In this document: positions 1-9,584 of the stretch, one piece after another
Layout of the letters: every line of letters starts with the position of its first letter
How positions within the stretch are numbered: position 1 is the first letter of the stretch
Assembly: GCA_029237695.1 (NCBI GenBank)
Contig: JAQRGA010000042.1
Location: 1,674,001-1,738,000 of the forward strand
Direction: 5' to 3'
Length of the DNA: 64,000 nt
Origin: Conchocele bisecta
Lineage: Eukaryota > Mollusca > Bivalvia > Lucinida > Thyasiridae
The notes under the pieces: model-generated
The model's input: the letters and a program-made list of their open reading frames with translations, nothing else
Told to the model about the DNA's origin: nothing
Database searches by the model: none
Made by a program: the position numbers and the translations under genes

Positions 1-531
1 GGAATTCCGCAAATTAGTGCAATTTATAATGCAGCAAAAGCTGTCAATGGTAAAGTCCCGATAATTGCAGATGGTGGAATTAAATACTCAGGCGATACAG
101 CTAAAGCTATTACAGCCGGTGCTTCTACAGTAATGATGGGATCTGTTTTAGCCGGAACAGAAGAAAGCCCCGGTGAAAAAATTTACCACAAAGGTAGAAC
201 TTATGTTGTTTACAGAGGAATGGGAAGCCTGGAAGCAATGAAAAAAAACAGAAGCAGTAGAGAACGCTATGGTATCAGTGAGATAGAAAATATTAATAAG
301 CTGGTTCCACAGGGGATTGAAGGTATGGTTCTGTTTAGAGGTTTAGTTAGTGATGTAATAAACCAGTACACAGGTGGAATACGCTATTCATTAGGATATT
401 GCGGTGCAAGAACTATTGAAGAGTTAAAAGAAAAAGGGCAATTCATTAAAATTAGTCCTGCAGGCTTAAAAGAAGCTCATCCACACGACATTAAAATTGT
501 AAAAGATGCACCAAATTATTCCTTAGAATAG
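1..531 (+). CDS. guaB: IMP dehydrogenase, C-terminal part (5' end outside window)
   Basis: The reading frame is open from base 1, so this is the last 176 codons of a gene that starts before the window. GuaB oxidises IMP to XMP, the first committed step of GMP synthesis. The visible part holds the phosphate-binding ADGGI segment (about residue 22 of the fragment), the [13 protein letters not shown] turn, the [10 protein letters not shown] flap region, the SSRERYG segment that carries the Arg-Tyr pair of the mobile flap, and the [12 protein letters not shown]-terminal helix, all standard for the family. The active-site cysteine loop lies upstream, outside the window. It ends 157 bases before the pilus-like locus on the same strand. 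Confidence 0.95.
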   Translation, partial: GIPQISAIYNAAKAVNGKVPIIADGGIKYSGDTAKAITAGASTVMMGSVLAGTEESPGEKIYHKGRTYVVYRGMGSLEAMKKNRSSRERYGISEIENINKLVPQGIEGMVLFRGLVSDVINQYTGGIRYSLGYCGARTIEELKEKGQFIKISPAGLKEAHPHDIKIVKDAPNYSLE

Positions 532-688
532 TTTATTTCTAAAAGCCATAATTTTAATTTTATAATTTTTTTTATTAATTCAACATTATCCTTATTGCAT
601 ATAAATACTAATTCCGATATAATGCAAAAAGAAACATTATTCTTAGATAGTATTAATAGATTAAACATAGAGTTAGCGAAATATATTA

Positions 689-2404
689 ATGTCCAGTAAT
701 AATCATATATTGACTGTAGATATAGGAACATTTAGCTTAAAAATAGCTGAATTCATGTACAATAACGATGAATTAACGCTAATCAGCTTTGAGCATATAG
801 AGTATGGCTTAAATTTGGAAGAAAGCGAAAAAATAGCTACTATTCAAAATAAATTTTCCTCAGCTATAGCTTCAAAAAAATTTACTGCAAAAAAAGTTTA
901 TATCTCAGTATCAGGTCAGGTAACTTTTACCCGCTTTGTAAACCTGCCTCCTATTGAATGCGAAGAAAAAAAAATAAGTCAGATGGTGAATTACGAAGCT
1001 AAACAAAATATACCTTTCCCAATTGATGAAGTAACATGGGATTATCAATTAATAACTGATAGCGATAAAAGAAATAAAGAAATGAAAGTAATGTTTACTG
1101 TAATTAAAACAGATATCATTACTGAAATTATAAATATTTTTGAACAGTTAAGACTTGAAACAAAACTTGTGGAGACAAGCTTAACTGCGACTTACAACTG
1201 CATATCAGCCGGTAAATTATTGGAAGATAGATCTATTGCAGTAATTAATATAGGATATAAATGCACTAGTATAGTGTTTGCAGATCATGACAAATTTTTC
1301 TTTAGAACAATACCATTAGGCGGACACAGTATAACTCAGCAGATAAGCAAAGAATTAAAAATTCCTTTTGAGAAAGCTGAAGGATTAAAAAAATATATTG
1401 GATTTGTTTCACTTGAAAATGCTTCAGAAGAAGGTGATTCAGAACTTGCAAAAAAAGTTTCTAAGATAATAAGAAATGTTATGTTAAAACTTTATGGGGA
1501 AATAAATAAATCTATAAACGTATTCAGAGTACAGCAAAATGGAAGTAAACCAACAAAAATTTTACTTTCAGGCGGTTCGTCTATTTTAAAATATACTGAT
1601 CAATTTTTATCTGGCAAGCTCAATACACCTGTAGAATACTTAAACCCATTTCATTTAATATTAGTATCAAAAAAAATTGATCAAAAAAAATTAGGTGAAA
1701 TAGGTCATGCATTCACAGAAGTTATAGGACTGGCTGTAAATTCAATAATATCCTGCCCTGTCGAAATCTCTTTATTACCTGGACTACTAAAAAGAAAAGA
1801 GGAAATAAAGCATAAATCACCTTACTTTTATGTAGCTGGATGTGCAGCTATAATCACTTTGGGAATAGTTTATTGGGGCTTGGCTACAGAAAATAAAATT
1901 GTAAATGATGCAATAACAGCAGGCAATAAGCAAATAAAAAGCACTCAGGTTGATATTAAGACATTAGATCGTCTTAAGAAAACTCTCCAATCAAAAAAAA
2001 CAACTTATTCAAGATTATTAAAAATGCTCGATGGACGTAATAAGTGGTTTAATTTACTTGATAATATTCAGAAAACTTTACCTGATAATACTTGGATTGT
2101 TCAACTTTCACCAACAGAAAAACCTACAAGAGAGCAAGCAAATGTTTCGGGGTCACTGTTTCGCAGAAAAAGAAAAGCAGAAAATAATAAAGGAAAGATA
2201 GGCTGGGTAAAAATAAAAGCTCACACACTAGTTTTACTTAAAAACTTAAAAGTAACTGGTGCTGAAAGATTTAAAAGAAACTTACTGGCATCATCTTTCT
2301 TTACAGATAATGATGATGAAATTGTTATAACTGACTTTGAGACAACCAATAAAGAATCAGATAATATTGATACTTTTAATATCATTATAAAACCTAAAAT
2401 ATAG
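689..2404 (+). CDS. PilM-like pilus complex protein (Amuc_1101 family)
   Basis: The 571-residue protein begins with a PilM/FtsA-type actin-fold ATPase region (about residues 1-345). It shows the phosphate-1 motif TVDIGTFSLKIA near the start, an INIGYKCTSIV second phosphate loop and an LSGGSS adenosine motif. A single membrane segment follows at about 379-399, then a coiled PilN-like extension of about 170 residues. In type IV pilus and type II secretion systems PilM is the cytoplasmic platform that binds PilN. A PilM fused to a membrane-anchored PilN-like tail is the arrangement of Akkermansia Amuc_1101. It is the first gene of a five-gene same-strand run, and no pilus ATPase (PilB/PilT) is present in the window. 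The ATG at 689 has only a weak upstream purine tract. Confidence 0.8.
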   Translation: MSSNNHILTVDIGTFSLKIAEFMYNNDELTLISFEHIEYGLNLEESEKIATIQNKFSSAIASKKFTAKKVYISVSGQVTFTRFVNLPPIECEEKKISQMVNYEAKQNIPFPIDEVTWDYQLITDSDKRNKEMKVMFTVIKTDIITEIINIFEQLRLETKLVETSLTATYNCISAGKLLEDRSIAVINIGYKCTSIVFADHDKFFFRTIPLGGHSITQQISKELKIPFEKAEGLKKYIGFVSLENASEEGDSELAKKVSKIIRNVMLKLYGEINKSINVFRVQQNGSKPTKILLSGGSSILKYTDQFLSGKLNTPVEYLNPFHLILVSKKIDQKKLGEIGHAFTEVIGLAVNSIISCPVEISLLPGLLKRKEEIKHKSPYFYVAGCAAIITLGIVYWGLATENKIVNDAITAGNKQIKSTQVDIKTLDRLKKTLQSKKTTYSRLLKMLDGRNKWFNLLDNIQKTLPDNTWIVQLSPTEKPTREQANVSGSLFRRKRKAENNKGKIGWVKIKAHTLVLLKNLKVTGAERFKRNLLASSFFTDNDDEIVITDFETTNKESDNIDTFNIIIKPKI

Positions 2405-2425
2405 TATATAAATAAAAATTATTTA

Positions 2426-3628
2426 ATGAAAAAATATTTAAAACAAAATCTTCTCTTAAGTATAAGTATGATTATTGCTTCCATAATATGCTGTATTCTT
2501 ATTTTTCAAATTATTAGAATTAATTCATCAAGAGCAGAATCAAATAAAAATTTATCCCTTTTAAAAGAAAAAATAAAGAAATTAAACAGATACACACCCT
2601 ACCCATCTAAAGAAAATATAAAAAAGGTGAATAGAGATATAAAAGAATTATCTGAAAAAATAATAAAAACAAAAGAAATTTATGGAGATTTTTATTCTGA
2701 ATCACTTAGAGCTTTTATTTACGAATTATATAAGTCTAAAATTAATAATTTATTGATTGAAGAAAAAGCCTTAAAAGAGCCAAAAATGAAAGATAAATTA
2801 AATCTAGATATTAATAAACTTAAACAATTGACAAAAATAGAAGAATTAGTAAATTTTAAAAAATTCTGGACTGAATATATAGAGAAGCAAAAAAATGCTA
2901 ATTATAAGATCCCATCAAATCAACTTTTAGATAAATTTAGAGCAAATCAAAACTATCAAAAAAGCAGTTTTAATAGAGCAAAAAAAGAATTTACAAAAAT
3001 TTTCCAAAATATAACAATTGAAAATATTATTCCAGAAAATATAGATGAATATATTTTAAATGCGCTAGATATGCAATTAAATTTCACAGGAGTGAGGTGT
3101 AAAATATTTATTTTAGGAATAGAAAAAACTCTCAATAATATGCTTAAGCAGGCTAATGTTAACATACCATCAGGTAAGATTAAACTTTTTAATGATGAAT
3201 TTAAAACTGTTCCAAGTAATGATCAAATACCATATATAGTTCAATATACAAGATTTTTTGAAGACTTTTTTACAAGGCTGATTAATTCAAAAGTGGATTC
3301 AATCATATCCTATAGAAAACTAAATGGCTTAAAAGGCAGTATAATTGACAACTTCACAATCCTGAAATATGAACTGGTTATTATTATACAACAAAAATCT
3401 CTGCTTAACTTTCTTAATAGTCTTCAGGAAGCTTATAAGGATAATAAAATTTATAAACTTAAATCATTAACATTAATAAAACTTGATAATAGGGCAGTAA
3501 AAATTCCTGCCTTTGACAAAAATTATAATAGAAATAATCAAGTTAAAATTCTATTAGGAACATCTGACTTGATTAAGTCAACAATACAAATCGAATATAT
3601 CATATATAATAATAAAAAAATAATTTAA
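2426..3628 (+). CDS. Amuc_1100-like pilus-associated membrane protein
   Basis: This is a 400-residue lysine- and asparagine-rich protein. One N-terminal membrane segment (about residues 10-31) is followed by a charged coiled-coil stretch and a long extracytoplasmic region. A PYPS motif followed by KEN at residues 58-63, just after the coiled coil, resembles the start of the mature region of Amuc_1100-family proteins. Its position between the PilM-like and Amuc_1099-like genes supports that family. Amuc_1100 is a surface-associated protein of the Akkermansia pilus-like apparatus, probably in a PilO-like position, but sequence similarity here is weak and the identification rests largely on gene order and architecture. 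It starts 21 bases after the previous stop. Confidence 0.62.
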   Translation: MKKYLKQNLLLSISMIIASIICCILIFQIIRINSSRAESNKNLSLLKEKIKKLNRYTPYPSKENIKKVNRDIKELSEKIIKTKEIYGDFYSESLRAFIYELYKSKINNLLIEEKALKEPKMKDKLNLDINKLKQLTKIEELVNFKKFWTEYIEKQKNANYKIPSNQLLDKFRANQNYQKSSFNRAKKEFTKIFQNITIENIIPENIDEYILNALDMQLNFTGVRCKIFILGIEKTLNNMLKQANVNIPSGKIKLFNDEFKTVPSNDQIPYIVQYTRFFEDFFTRLINSKVDSIISYRKLNGLKGSIIDNFTILKYELVIIIQQKSLLNFLNSLQEAYKDNKIYKLKSLTLIKLDNRAVKIPAFDKNYNRNNQVKILLGTSDLIKSTIQIEYIIYNNKKII

Positions 3629-3631
3629 ATT

Positions 3632-4621
3632 ATGAAGATAAAGTTAACATTCTTTATTAAAAATTATGAAAAACTAATACTTTCTACAGTTTTAGTGATT
3701 TTTATAATATCACTTATATGGTTAGTAAATATTTTTTATAAATCACAAAAGGAACGTAATACAGGTATAACAGTTTTTGCGAATAAGAGAGTATATAAAA
3801 AAATACCTAAATCGTATTATAACTTCAATAAAACACTTAAAGAGAGCATTTTATGGGTCAATTCAGAAAAAAGAAATCTAAATAAAAAAGATAAAAATTA
3901 TATAGTAACTTATACTAATTTTATGATACCTTTTCCTATTGCTAGAAGCAATGCTCCTTTAGCAGGTGGAAAATTAATACCTTATGAATACTATAAAATT
4001 GGTATAGATCCAATAACTAAAGAAATATTATTACTTCCAAAAATCGTAGTAGGTATATCATCTGTTAAGCCTGCATTAATAGTGCGTCTAATTCTTCTGG
4101 ATATTACCAAAACAAAAATGCCTTTAGTTCTTAAAAAGATAATAAGAGAAAGTAAAAATAGTGAGGACTGGGATATCCAGATAAATATATTGAAAAATAA
4201 AAAATGGAATGCCAGATTCTTTAAGATTGATTCAGATATTGAGTTAAATGGCTTATGGTATAGAATTACCAACATAGTGAATAAAGTATATGATAGATTA
4301 AATCCAAGACTCGGAGCCATAGTAAAATCTGATGAATCTGAAATTATCCTTTTAGACGAGTCAAGCGGAGAAAAAATTATTGTAAAAATAAATAAACCTA
4401 TATATGAACCTAAACCTTTAATAACTATTAAAAATTTATATACTAACAAAATTTCTAAAATTAAAATAAATGATAGTATAATTTTAGGCAATAAAACAAG
4501 AGGATATGAAAGTTATGAATTAATCGCAGTTGATGATGTAAATAATAGATTAAAGTTTTCAAGAAACAATAGGATCTATACGGTTAAAAAAACTACTTCG
4601 TACATAGTTCCAAACAAATAA
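3632..4621 (+). CDS. Amuc_1099-like pilus-system membrane protein
   Basis: This 329-residue protein has a short basic N-terminus with NYEK, a single membrane helix at about 15-35 and an extracytoplasmic domain with no recognisable catalytic motif. The NYEK-then-helix start and the position directly before the secretin match Amuc_1099-family proteins of the Verrucomicrobia pilus-like locus. The last 100 residues are strand-rich and could be a PilP/GspC-like periplasmic domain contacting the secretin; that is inference. It lies 3 bases after the previous gene, so translational coupling is likely. It is placed mainly by synteny. Confidence 0.55.
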   Translation: MKIKLTFFIKNYEKLILSTVLVIFIISLIWLVNIFYKSQKERNTGITVFANKRVYKKIPKSYYNFNKTLKESILWVNSEKRNLNKKDKNYIVTYTNFMIPFPIARSNAPLAGGKLIPYEYYKIGIDPITKEILLLPKIVVGISSVKPALIVRLILLDITKTKMPLVLKKIIRESKNSEDWDIQINILKNKKWNARFFKIDSDIELNGLWYRITNIVNKVYDRLNPRLGAIVKSDESEIILLDESSGEKIIVKINKPIYEPKPLITIKNLYTNKISKIKINDSIILGNKTRGYESYELIAVDDVNNRLKFSRNNRIYTVKKTTSYIVPNK

Positions 4622-4657
4622 TAAACTAATTAAATATATGGGAATTTCAAAAAATAA

Positions 4658-7162
4658 ATGTCCAATATAAAAAAAAATAAGCTAAAATTCTTAATTAGCA
4701 AAAAGGAACTTTTAGTATCAATAATAATTGCAACTACAATGACTACATCTTCCTATACCTACTCTGCTAACAATGATATGGTAAAAGGCAGTGCAGGTTT
4801 GAATGCTGTACAAAAAAAGTATAAAGAAGATATTCAGACAGCTAGGAAAAATGTAAATGCATTATTAAGAAAAATAAAGATTTTAGAAGATTCCAAACAG
4901 TATAAGAATGTTGAGGAGAATTTCAAAAAAATTTCTCTCTTACTAAAAAACTTAGGTATTTCAAAATATGTTACTGTAAAATTAAAAGAAATAAAAGATA
5001 AAGAAGTTCAATTTTATGAAAAATGGTCTAATTCTTTAAATGAACAATCTACAAGAGCATACTTAAACAAAGAATGGGGAAAATCAATAAAACTCTCAAA
5101 AGAATCCATAGACGTTTTAAAAAAGATTAAAAGTAATAGTAAAGGAGAAATAGTAAAAGAAAATAGTATTGTTAAGAGTGCGAAAAATAAACTTGTTAAG
5201 AATAAATTTAAAAAAGAGGTCTTAGTTAATAATATTGATCTAGCAACCTATAAACAGAAAAAAGAAAATATCAAGTTAATACAGGCACAGGCTGAGTTTT
5301 ATATTAAAAATAAAATGTTTGCCAAAGCCAGAAACTCCTTAGAGCAGGTTCTAGTCCTAGATCCTTATGATTATAAAGCAATGAGATTGCTAAAAAGTGT
5401 GTATCGTGAGTTGGCAAAGGTCGGTTATGCCAGATCTGATGCAGAAATAATAGAAAAAATGGCAAATACACAATGGACAAATAATCAACCCATATCACCT
5501 GAAATTGTCCACGGAAAATTTCTAAGTGTAAAAGAGACCGGCAAAACTACAGTCAGTAGAATAAGAAAAAAACTTAACAATATAATTATTGAAAAAATAA
5601 GTTTTGAGCAGGAACCTATTTCTAATGTCGTCATATATTTAAATAAAAAAAGTAAAGAGCTAGATAAAGAAGATAATATTGGTATAAATATCATTTTAAA
5701 AAGTGAAAAAAGTAATACTAAAAAAATTAACAAGAAGCCGAATGAAGTTCTTAACAGCAAAAGTGAAAATAATACTAAAAAAATTACCCTAGAACTTAAG
5801 AACGTTCCTATTGGAGACGTTATTAAATATATATGTAGAATGGCAGACTTAAAATATATAGTTGAGGAAGATGCTATTATTATAGGCAATAAAAGCATAG
5901 ATGAGATGGTAACTAAATTCTTCAAAATAAAGTCAGGCTTAATTAACTCTATCCTACTCAATATTATACCTCCCCCAACAGATGGATTTTTAGTAGGAGC
6001 TAATCATTACAATCCCAAAGAATTTGGAAAAGGCAGTAATAAAACAAATGAAATAAAACCCGAACAACTCCAAAAATTTTTTGAGAAAAGAGGTGTTCCA
6101 TTTCCTGAAAATTCAAGAATAGCCTGGAATAATAAGACAAGTACCTTAATTGCAACAAATAATTCCAATAATATAAGAATTTTGGAAAATCTTATCAACG
6201 ATATTGATATAGAGATTCCACTGATATTAATAGAAACAAAATTTGTAGAGATAAAACAGACAGAACTGGAGGAAATTGCCTTCAAGTGGAAGTTTGCTAT
6301 GACAGGTAATAAAATAGGAATAAATGACTTTACCAAAGCATTTACTGGAGGAGACACAAAACAGTTAGGTAATGACACACTGCTAAGATATTTAACTAAA
6401 GATGGAGGTTCTACAACAACAGTATCTGAAGATTCTGATATTGCTGGAGCTTTAGTAAATAATCTCACAAAGGGCTGGAGTAATAGTCTGGATGGTCTTA
6501 CAAATCTTAATTTTTGGATGTATGCACTGGATAGAAGTAAAACAGCAGAAATATTATCCTCTCCAAAAATAATTACAAAAAGTGGTTCTCCCGCACTAAT
6601 TAGAATGGTTCGGCAGGAATATTTTCCAACTGGCTGGACCAAACCTGAAATATCATCTGAATCTAAAACATTTTCCGTTCCTGAATTTGGTGATACTACA
6701 GATTTAGGAATACGTTTTCAGGTAACTGCAACTGTCAACCCAAATAGTCGTAGTATATATCTTGATTTACATCCTCAAGTAGTAGACCAGGTTGGATGGG
6801 AAAGTTATCCTTATGATATTAAAGATATTCTTTATGATAATAGAGGAACAAAGCTTAAAGCAAAACTATATAGAACAAATCTAAAAATGGCACGTATTGC
6901 AACTAGAGGTGTTAGAACAAATGTAAAAATCTATGATGGTGAAAGCGTTGTAGTAGGTGGTATGATAACTGAGCAATCTACATTTGTTGAAGATAAATAT
7001 CCAATCATTGGAGAGATACCGCTCATTGGAAGGCTATTTAATTCAAAATTTGAAAAAGTAGAAAAAATAAATTTATTAATATTTGTTACTGCACAATTAA
7101 TTAACCCCGACGGCACTCCAATAAGAAAAAATGAGAAAGGATTATTTGATTATAATAGATAA
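4658..7162 (+). CDS. type IV pilus/type II secretin, Amuc_1098 family, first copy
   Basis: This is an 834-residue outer-membrane secretin. A basic N-terminus and hydrophobic segment ending near SANNDM (about residue 36) form the signal peptide. A helical TPR-like region follows to about 270, with a repeat carrying VLDPYDYKAM. Then come N-domains with IGDVIKYICRMADLKY near 390 and the secretin core from about 525 (ETKFVEIKQ) to 815. The core contains the VVVGGM motif near 764 and the IGEIPLIGRLF signature near its end. Secretins form the gated ring through which pili or substrates cross the outer membrane. It starts 36 bases after the Amuc_1099-like gene and is followed by a paralogue. Confidence 0.88.
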   Translation: MSNIKKNKLKFLISKKELLVSIIIATTMTTSSYTYSANNDMVKGSAGLNAVQKKYKEDIQTARKNVNALLRKIKILEDSKQYKNVEENFKKISLLLKNLGISKYVTVKLKEIKDKEVQFYEKWSNSLNEQSTRAYLNKEWGKSIKLSKESIDVLKKIKSNSKGEIVKENSIVKSAKNKLVKNKFKKEVLVNNIDLATYKQKKENIKLIQAQAEFYIKNKMFAKARNSLEQVLVLDPYDYKAMRLLKSVYRELAKVGYARSDAEIIEKMANTQWTNNQPISPEIVHGKFLSVKETGKTTVSRIRKKLNNIIIEKISFEQEPISNVVIYLNKKSKELDKEDNIGINIILKSEKSNTKKINKKPNEVLNSKSENNTKKITLELKNVPIGDVIKYICRMADLKYIVEEDAIIIGNKSIDEMVTKFFKIKSGLINSILLNIIPPPTDGFLVGANHYNPKEFGKGSNKTNEIKPEQLQKFFEKRGVPFPENSRIAWNNKTSTLIATNNSNNIRILENLINDIDIEIPLILIETKFVEIKQTELEEIAFKWKFAMTGNKIGINDFTKAFTGGDTKQLGNDTLLRYLTKDGGSTTTVSEDSDIAGALVNNLTKGWSNSLDGLTNLNFWMYALDRSKTAEILSSPKIITKSGSPALIRMVRQEYFPTGWTKPEISSESKTFSVPEFGDTTDLGIRFQVTATVNPNSRSIYLDLHPQVVDQVGWESYPYDIKDILYDNRGTKLKAKLYRTNLKMARIATRGVRTNVKIYDGESVVVGGMITEQSTFVEDKYPIIGEIPLIGRLFNSKFEKVEKINLLIFVTAQLINPDGTPIRKNEKGLFDYNR

Positions 7163-7175
7163 TTTCAAAATACTT

Positions 7176-9530
7176 ATGAATAAAAAAAACCAAAAAAACA
7201 AGATAATTATATTGTCAGCATCACTATTTTTTGCCTCATTCTATGGAATTATGGCAGAAAGCAGAAACAATATAGCCGCCAAGAATTATAGTAATGTAAC
7301 AGTAATTAAAAGAGAGGAACAGTTAGTAAAAGCAAAACAGTCAGTAGAAGAAGCACATAAGAGTTATTTAAATAAAAATTATAAAAAAGCAAAAGATTTA
7401 TATCTTTCATCAATTTCTATTCTCTCTGATATGAGACCTGAAACCGTTGAAAATAATGATAAACTCAGCCAACTTAAAGATGCTTTATCGTATGTTTATA
7501 TTTCATGGGCTAAAGAAATATTAGCCAAAGCAGAAAAATTTGCATATAATGGTCAAATAAAAAAAGCAATTCTATTATGTAAAGAAGCAAAAGAGATCAA
7601 TCCTAAATCAAAGATAGTTGCTGATGATTTAATAAGTAAATTTAAAAGTAGAGAGAAATATAATATATATAAATTGAAAACCTCTGAAAAAAAGCTTGCA
7701 CCAAACTTAAGAGAGAAAAATTATAATATTAGTGTTTTATATGAGCAGGGTAAACAATTACTACGAAAAAAAAGCTATCAGGCGGCTAAGGATAAATTTG
7801 AAAAACTGCTCTCAATAGATCCTTATAATATAAATGCCATACAATATATAAAAAAAATAAATATTAAAATATATAAAGCAGGTAAATATAGAACTGAAGT
7901 AACTTCAATCAAAAGAGAGTCTGAAGTTGAATGGAAAAAATTATCTCCTGTTATAACAAGAACGTCGAAGGGAAATAGAGTAGATCTTGCTGAAAGCAGG
8001 ATATTAAAAAAGAGAAATAAATTATCTCCCATTAGAAAAAAACTTAACGATATAATTATAAAACATATTGATTTAAAAGATAGGAGAATAGATGATGTAA
8101 TACAATTTTTAAAAAGAGAGAGTGAAAAGGCAGATCCTGATGGTATAGGTATCAACTTTTTCTTAAAATTGTCCTCTGCTGATATAGCAGAATCTGAAGA
8201 AGATGGTAATGAAGAAAATGTGGAACCGGCTAATCAAGATGTAATTACCATTGTATTAAATGATGTTTCAATGATAAAAGCCATAAAGTATATATGTAAA
8301 GCAGCAGGGCTAAAATATAAAATAAATGAATATGCAGTAGAAATTGCATCTCCAAATGAACTATTTGAAGATCTTGAAACTATCGTATTCCCTGTTGATA
8401 AAGAAGTTTTCAACCATTTAATAAATAGTGCAGGTCAAGAAAATGGAGCAGACAAAGCTGTAGCAGAAACTGCAAACTCAATAAAAACATATTATCAACA
8501 ACGTGGAATAAAATTTACTAAAGGCTCAACAATTATATATGATTCAAAAATAAGTAGACTAATTGTAAGAAATACAGAGCAGGAGATTGAAAAAATTAAA
8601 ATACTTTTAGATAGAGCAGAAGAGACTCTACCTCAAGTATCCATAGCTTCCAAATTTGTAGAGATGCAGCAGAAAGACTTTGATGAATTAGGATTTCAAT
8701 GGAATTTTTCAAAACCAAGTGGCGGAGGTGCCACATGGAAACCGCAAGATGCAATTAACCAATTTGCCAATGGCAACGCAGGTGGCAAGAATAATATACC
8801 TGATAGAGAGTTTGGGTTCTCATGGGAAAATAGTGGTATCCAGTTGGATGCTGCAATTCATGCACTAAATCAAAATACAAAAGTAGAAATACTATCAGCA
8901 CCGACAGTAACAACTCTAAGTGGTCATAAAGCTACTATTAGACTAATTGAAGATAGATATTTCCCCAGTGGATGGGATGGAGCAGAAATTCAATCTGAAA
9001 AAACGGAAACGACAGGTATGATCTCAATAATAACTAGTACAAGAGAATTTAGTGTACCATCCATACCTACTTTTGATGAACCTACTCCTGTTGGTGTTAT
9101 TCTTGAAGCCACTCCGTATGTAAGTTCCGATAAATATACAATTGATCTAATACTTGAGCCGCAGGTTCAAAGTTTTCTTGGATGGAGTGATTACTCAGGA
9201 GCAGAAAAATCCGATTCTGATATAAAAGGTGTACTAAAGAGTAAGATTAAAATGCCTATAATTGGTGCAAGGACAGTTCGGACTCAAATAAGAGTTTATG
9301 ATGGCGAAACAGTTGTAATGGGAGGGGTATATAAAGATAATACAACAGATATTGATGATAGAACTCCACTGTTGGGAGAAATTCCTCTAATAGGCAGGCT
9401 ATTTCGTTCTGAGATTGAAGATGTAGATAAAACAAATCTACTTATTTTTACATCAGTCAAATTAGTAAAACCTGACGGAACACCTTTAAGACCATATTCA
9501 AATAAAGGATTTCCTAAATTTAGAAATTAA
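7176..9530 (+). CDS. type IV pilus/type II secretin, Amuc_1098 family, second copy
   Basis: This is a second secretin of 784 residues with the same layout as its upstream neighbour. It has a signal peptide, TPR-like helices (LLSIDPYNINAI), N-domains (MIKAIKYICKAAGLKY) and a secretin core from about residue 490 (ASKFVEMQQ) with VVMGGV near 711 and GEIPLIGRLF at the end. An in-frame ATG exists at 7131 inside the previous gene. I prefer 7176 because it lies 14 bases after that gene's stop and gives a compact signal peptide (MNKKNQKNK, then a hydrophobic segment). No clear Shine-Dalgarno is seen. The two proteins align along their whole length, so they arose by tandem duplication, yet they are clearly diverged. 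It ends the locus at a bidirectional terminator. Confidence 0.87.
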   Translation: MNKKNQKNKIIILSASLFFASFYGIMAESRNNIAAKNYSNVTVIKREEQLVKAKQSVEEAHKSYLNKNYKKAKDLYLSSISILSDMRPETVENNDKLSQLKDALSYVYISWAKEILAKAEKFAYNGQIKKAILLCKEAKEINPKSKIVADDLISKFKSREKYNIYKLKTSEKKLAPNLREKNYNISVLYEQGKQLLRKKSYQAAKDKFEKLLSIDPYNINAIQYIKKINIKIYKAGKYRTEVTSIKRESEVEWKKLSPVITRTSKGNRVDLAESRILKKRNKLSPIRKKLNDIIIKHIDLKDRRIDDVIQFLKRESEKADPDGIGINFFLKLSSADIAESEEDGNEENVEPANQDVITIVLNDVSMIKAIKYICKAAGLKYKINEYAVEIASPNELFEDLETIVFPVDKEVFNHLINSAGQENGADKAVAETANSIKTYYQQRGIKFTKGSTIIYDSKISRLIVRNTEQEIEKIKILLDRAEETLPQVSIASKFVEMQQKDFDELGFQWNFSKPSGGGATWKPQDAINQFANGNAGGKNNIPDREFGFSWENSGIQLDAAIHALNQNTKVEILSAPTVTTLSGHKATIRLIEDRYFPSGWDGAEIQSEKTETTGMISIITSTREFSVPSIPTFDEPTPVGVILEATPYVSSDKYTIDLILEPQVQSFLGWSDYSGAEKSDSDIKGVLKSKIKMPIIGARTVRTQIRVYDGETVVMGGVYKDNTTDIDDRTPLLGEIPLIGRLFRSEIEDVDKTNLLIFTSVKLVKPDGTPLRPYSNKGFPKFRN

Positions 9531-9553
9531 TTCTCAACGGATAGAAGTAACTT

Positions 9554-9582
9554 AAAATGGAAGAAATAACTTCTTCCATTTT
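9554..9582. terminator. bidirectional terminator between secretin and pheT
   Basis: A perfect 12-bp inverted repeat, AAAATGGAAGAA (9554-9565) and TTCTTCCATTTT (9571-9582), flanks a 5-base loop, with A/T tracts on both sides. It lies between two convergent genes and can terminate transcription from both. Confidence 0.8.
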
Positions 9583-9584
9583 AA

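Noticed and set aside
516..731. 71-codon minus-strand frame between guaB and the PilM-like gene
   Set aside because: It overlaps both real genes, has no ribosome-binding site and no protein-like pattern.
3991..4491. 166-codon minus-strand frame inside the Amuc_1099-like gene
   Set aside because: Antisense to a gene with clear architecture and operon position; its isoleucine- and serine-rich content is expected from AT-rich antisense.
5485..6642. Long minus-strand frames inside the first secretin (up to 211 codons)
   Set aside because: They are antisense shadows of a strongly conserved gene and consist of low-complexity hydrophobic sequence.
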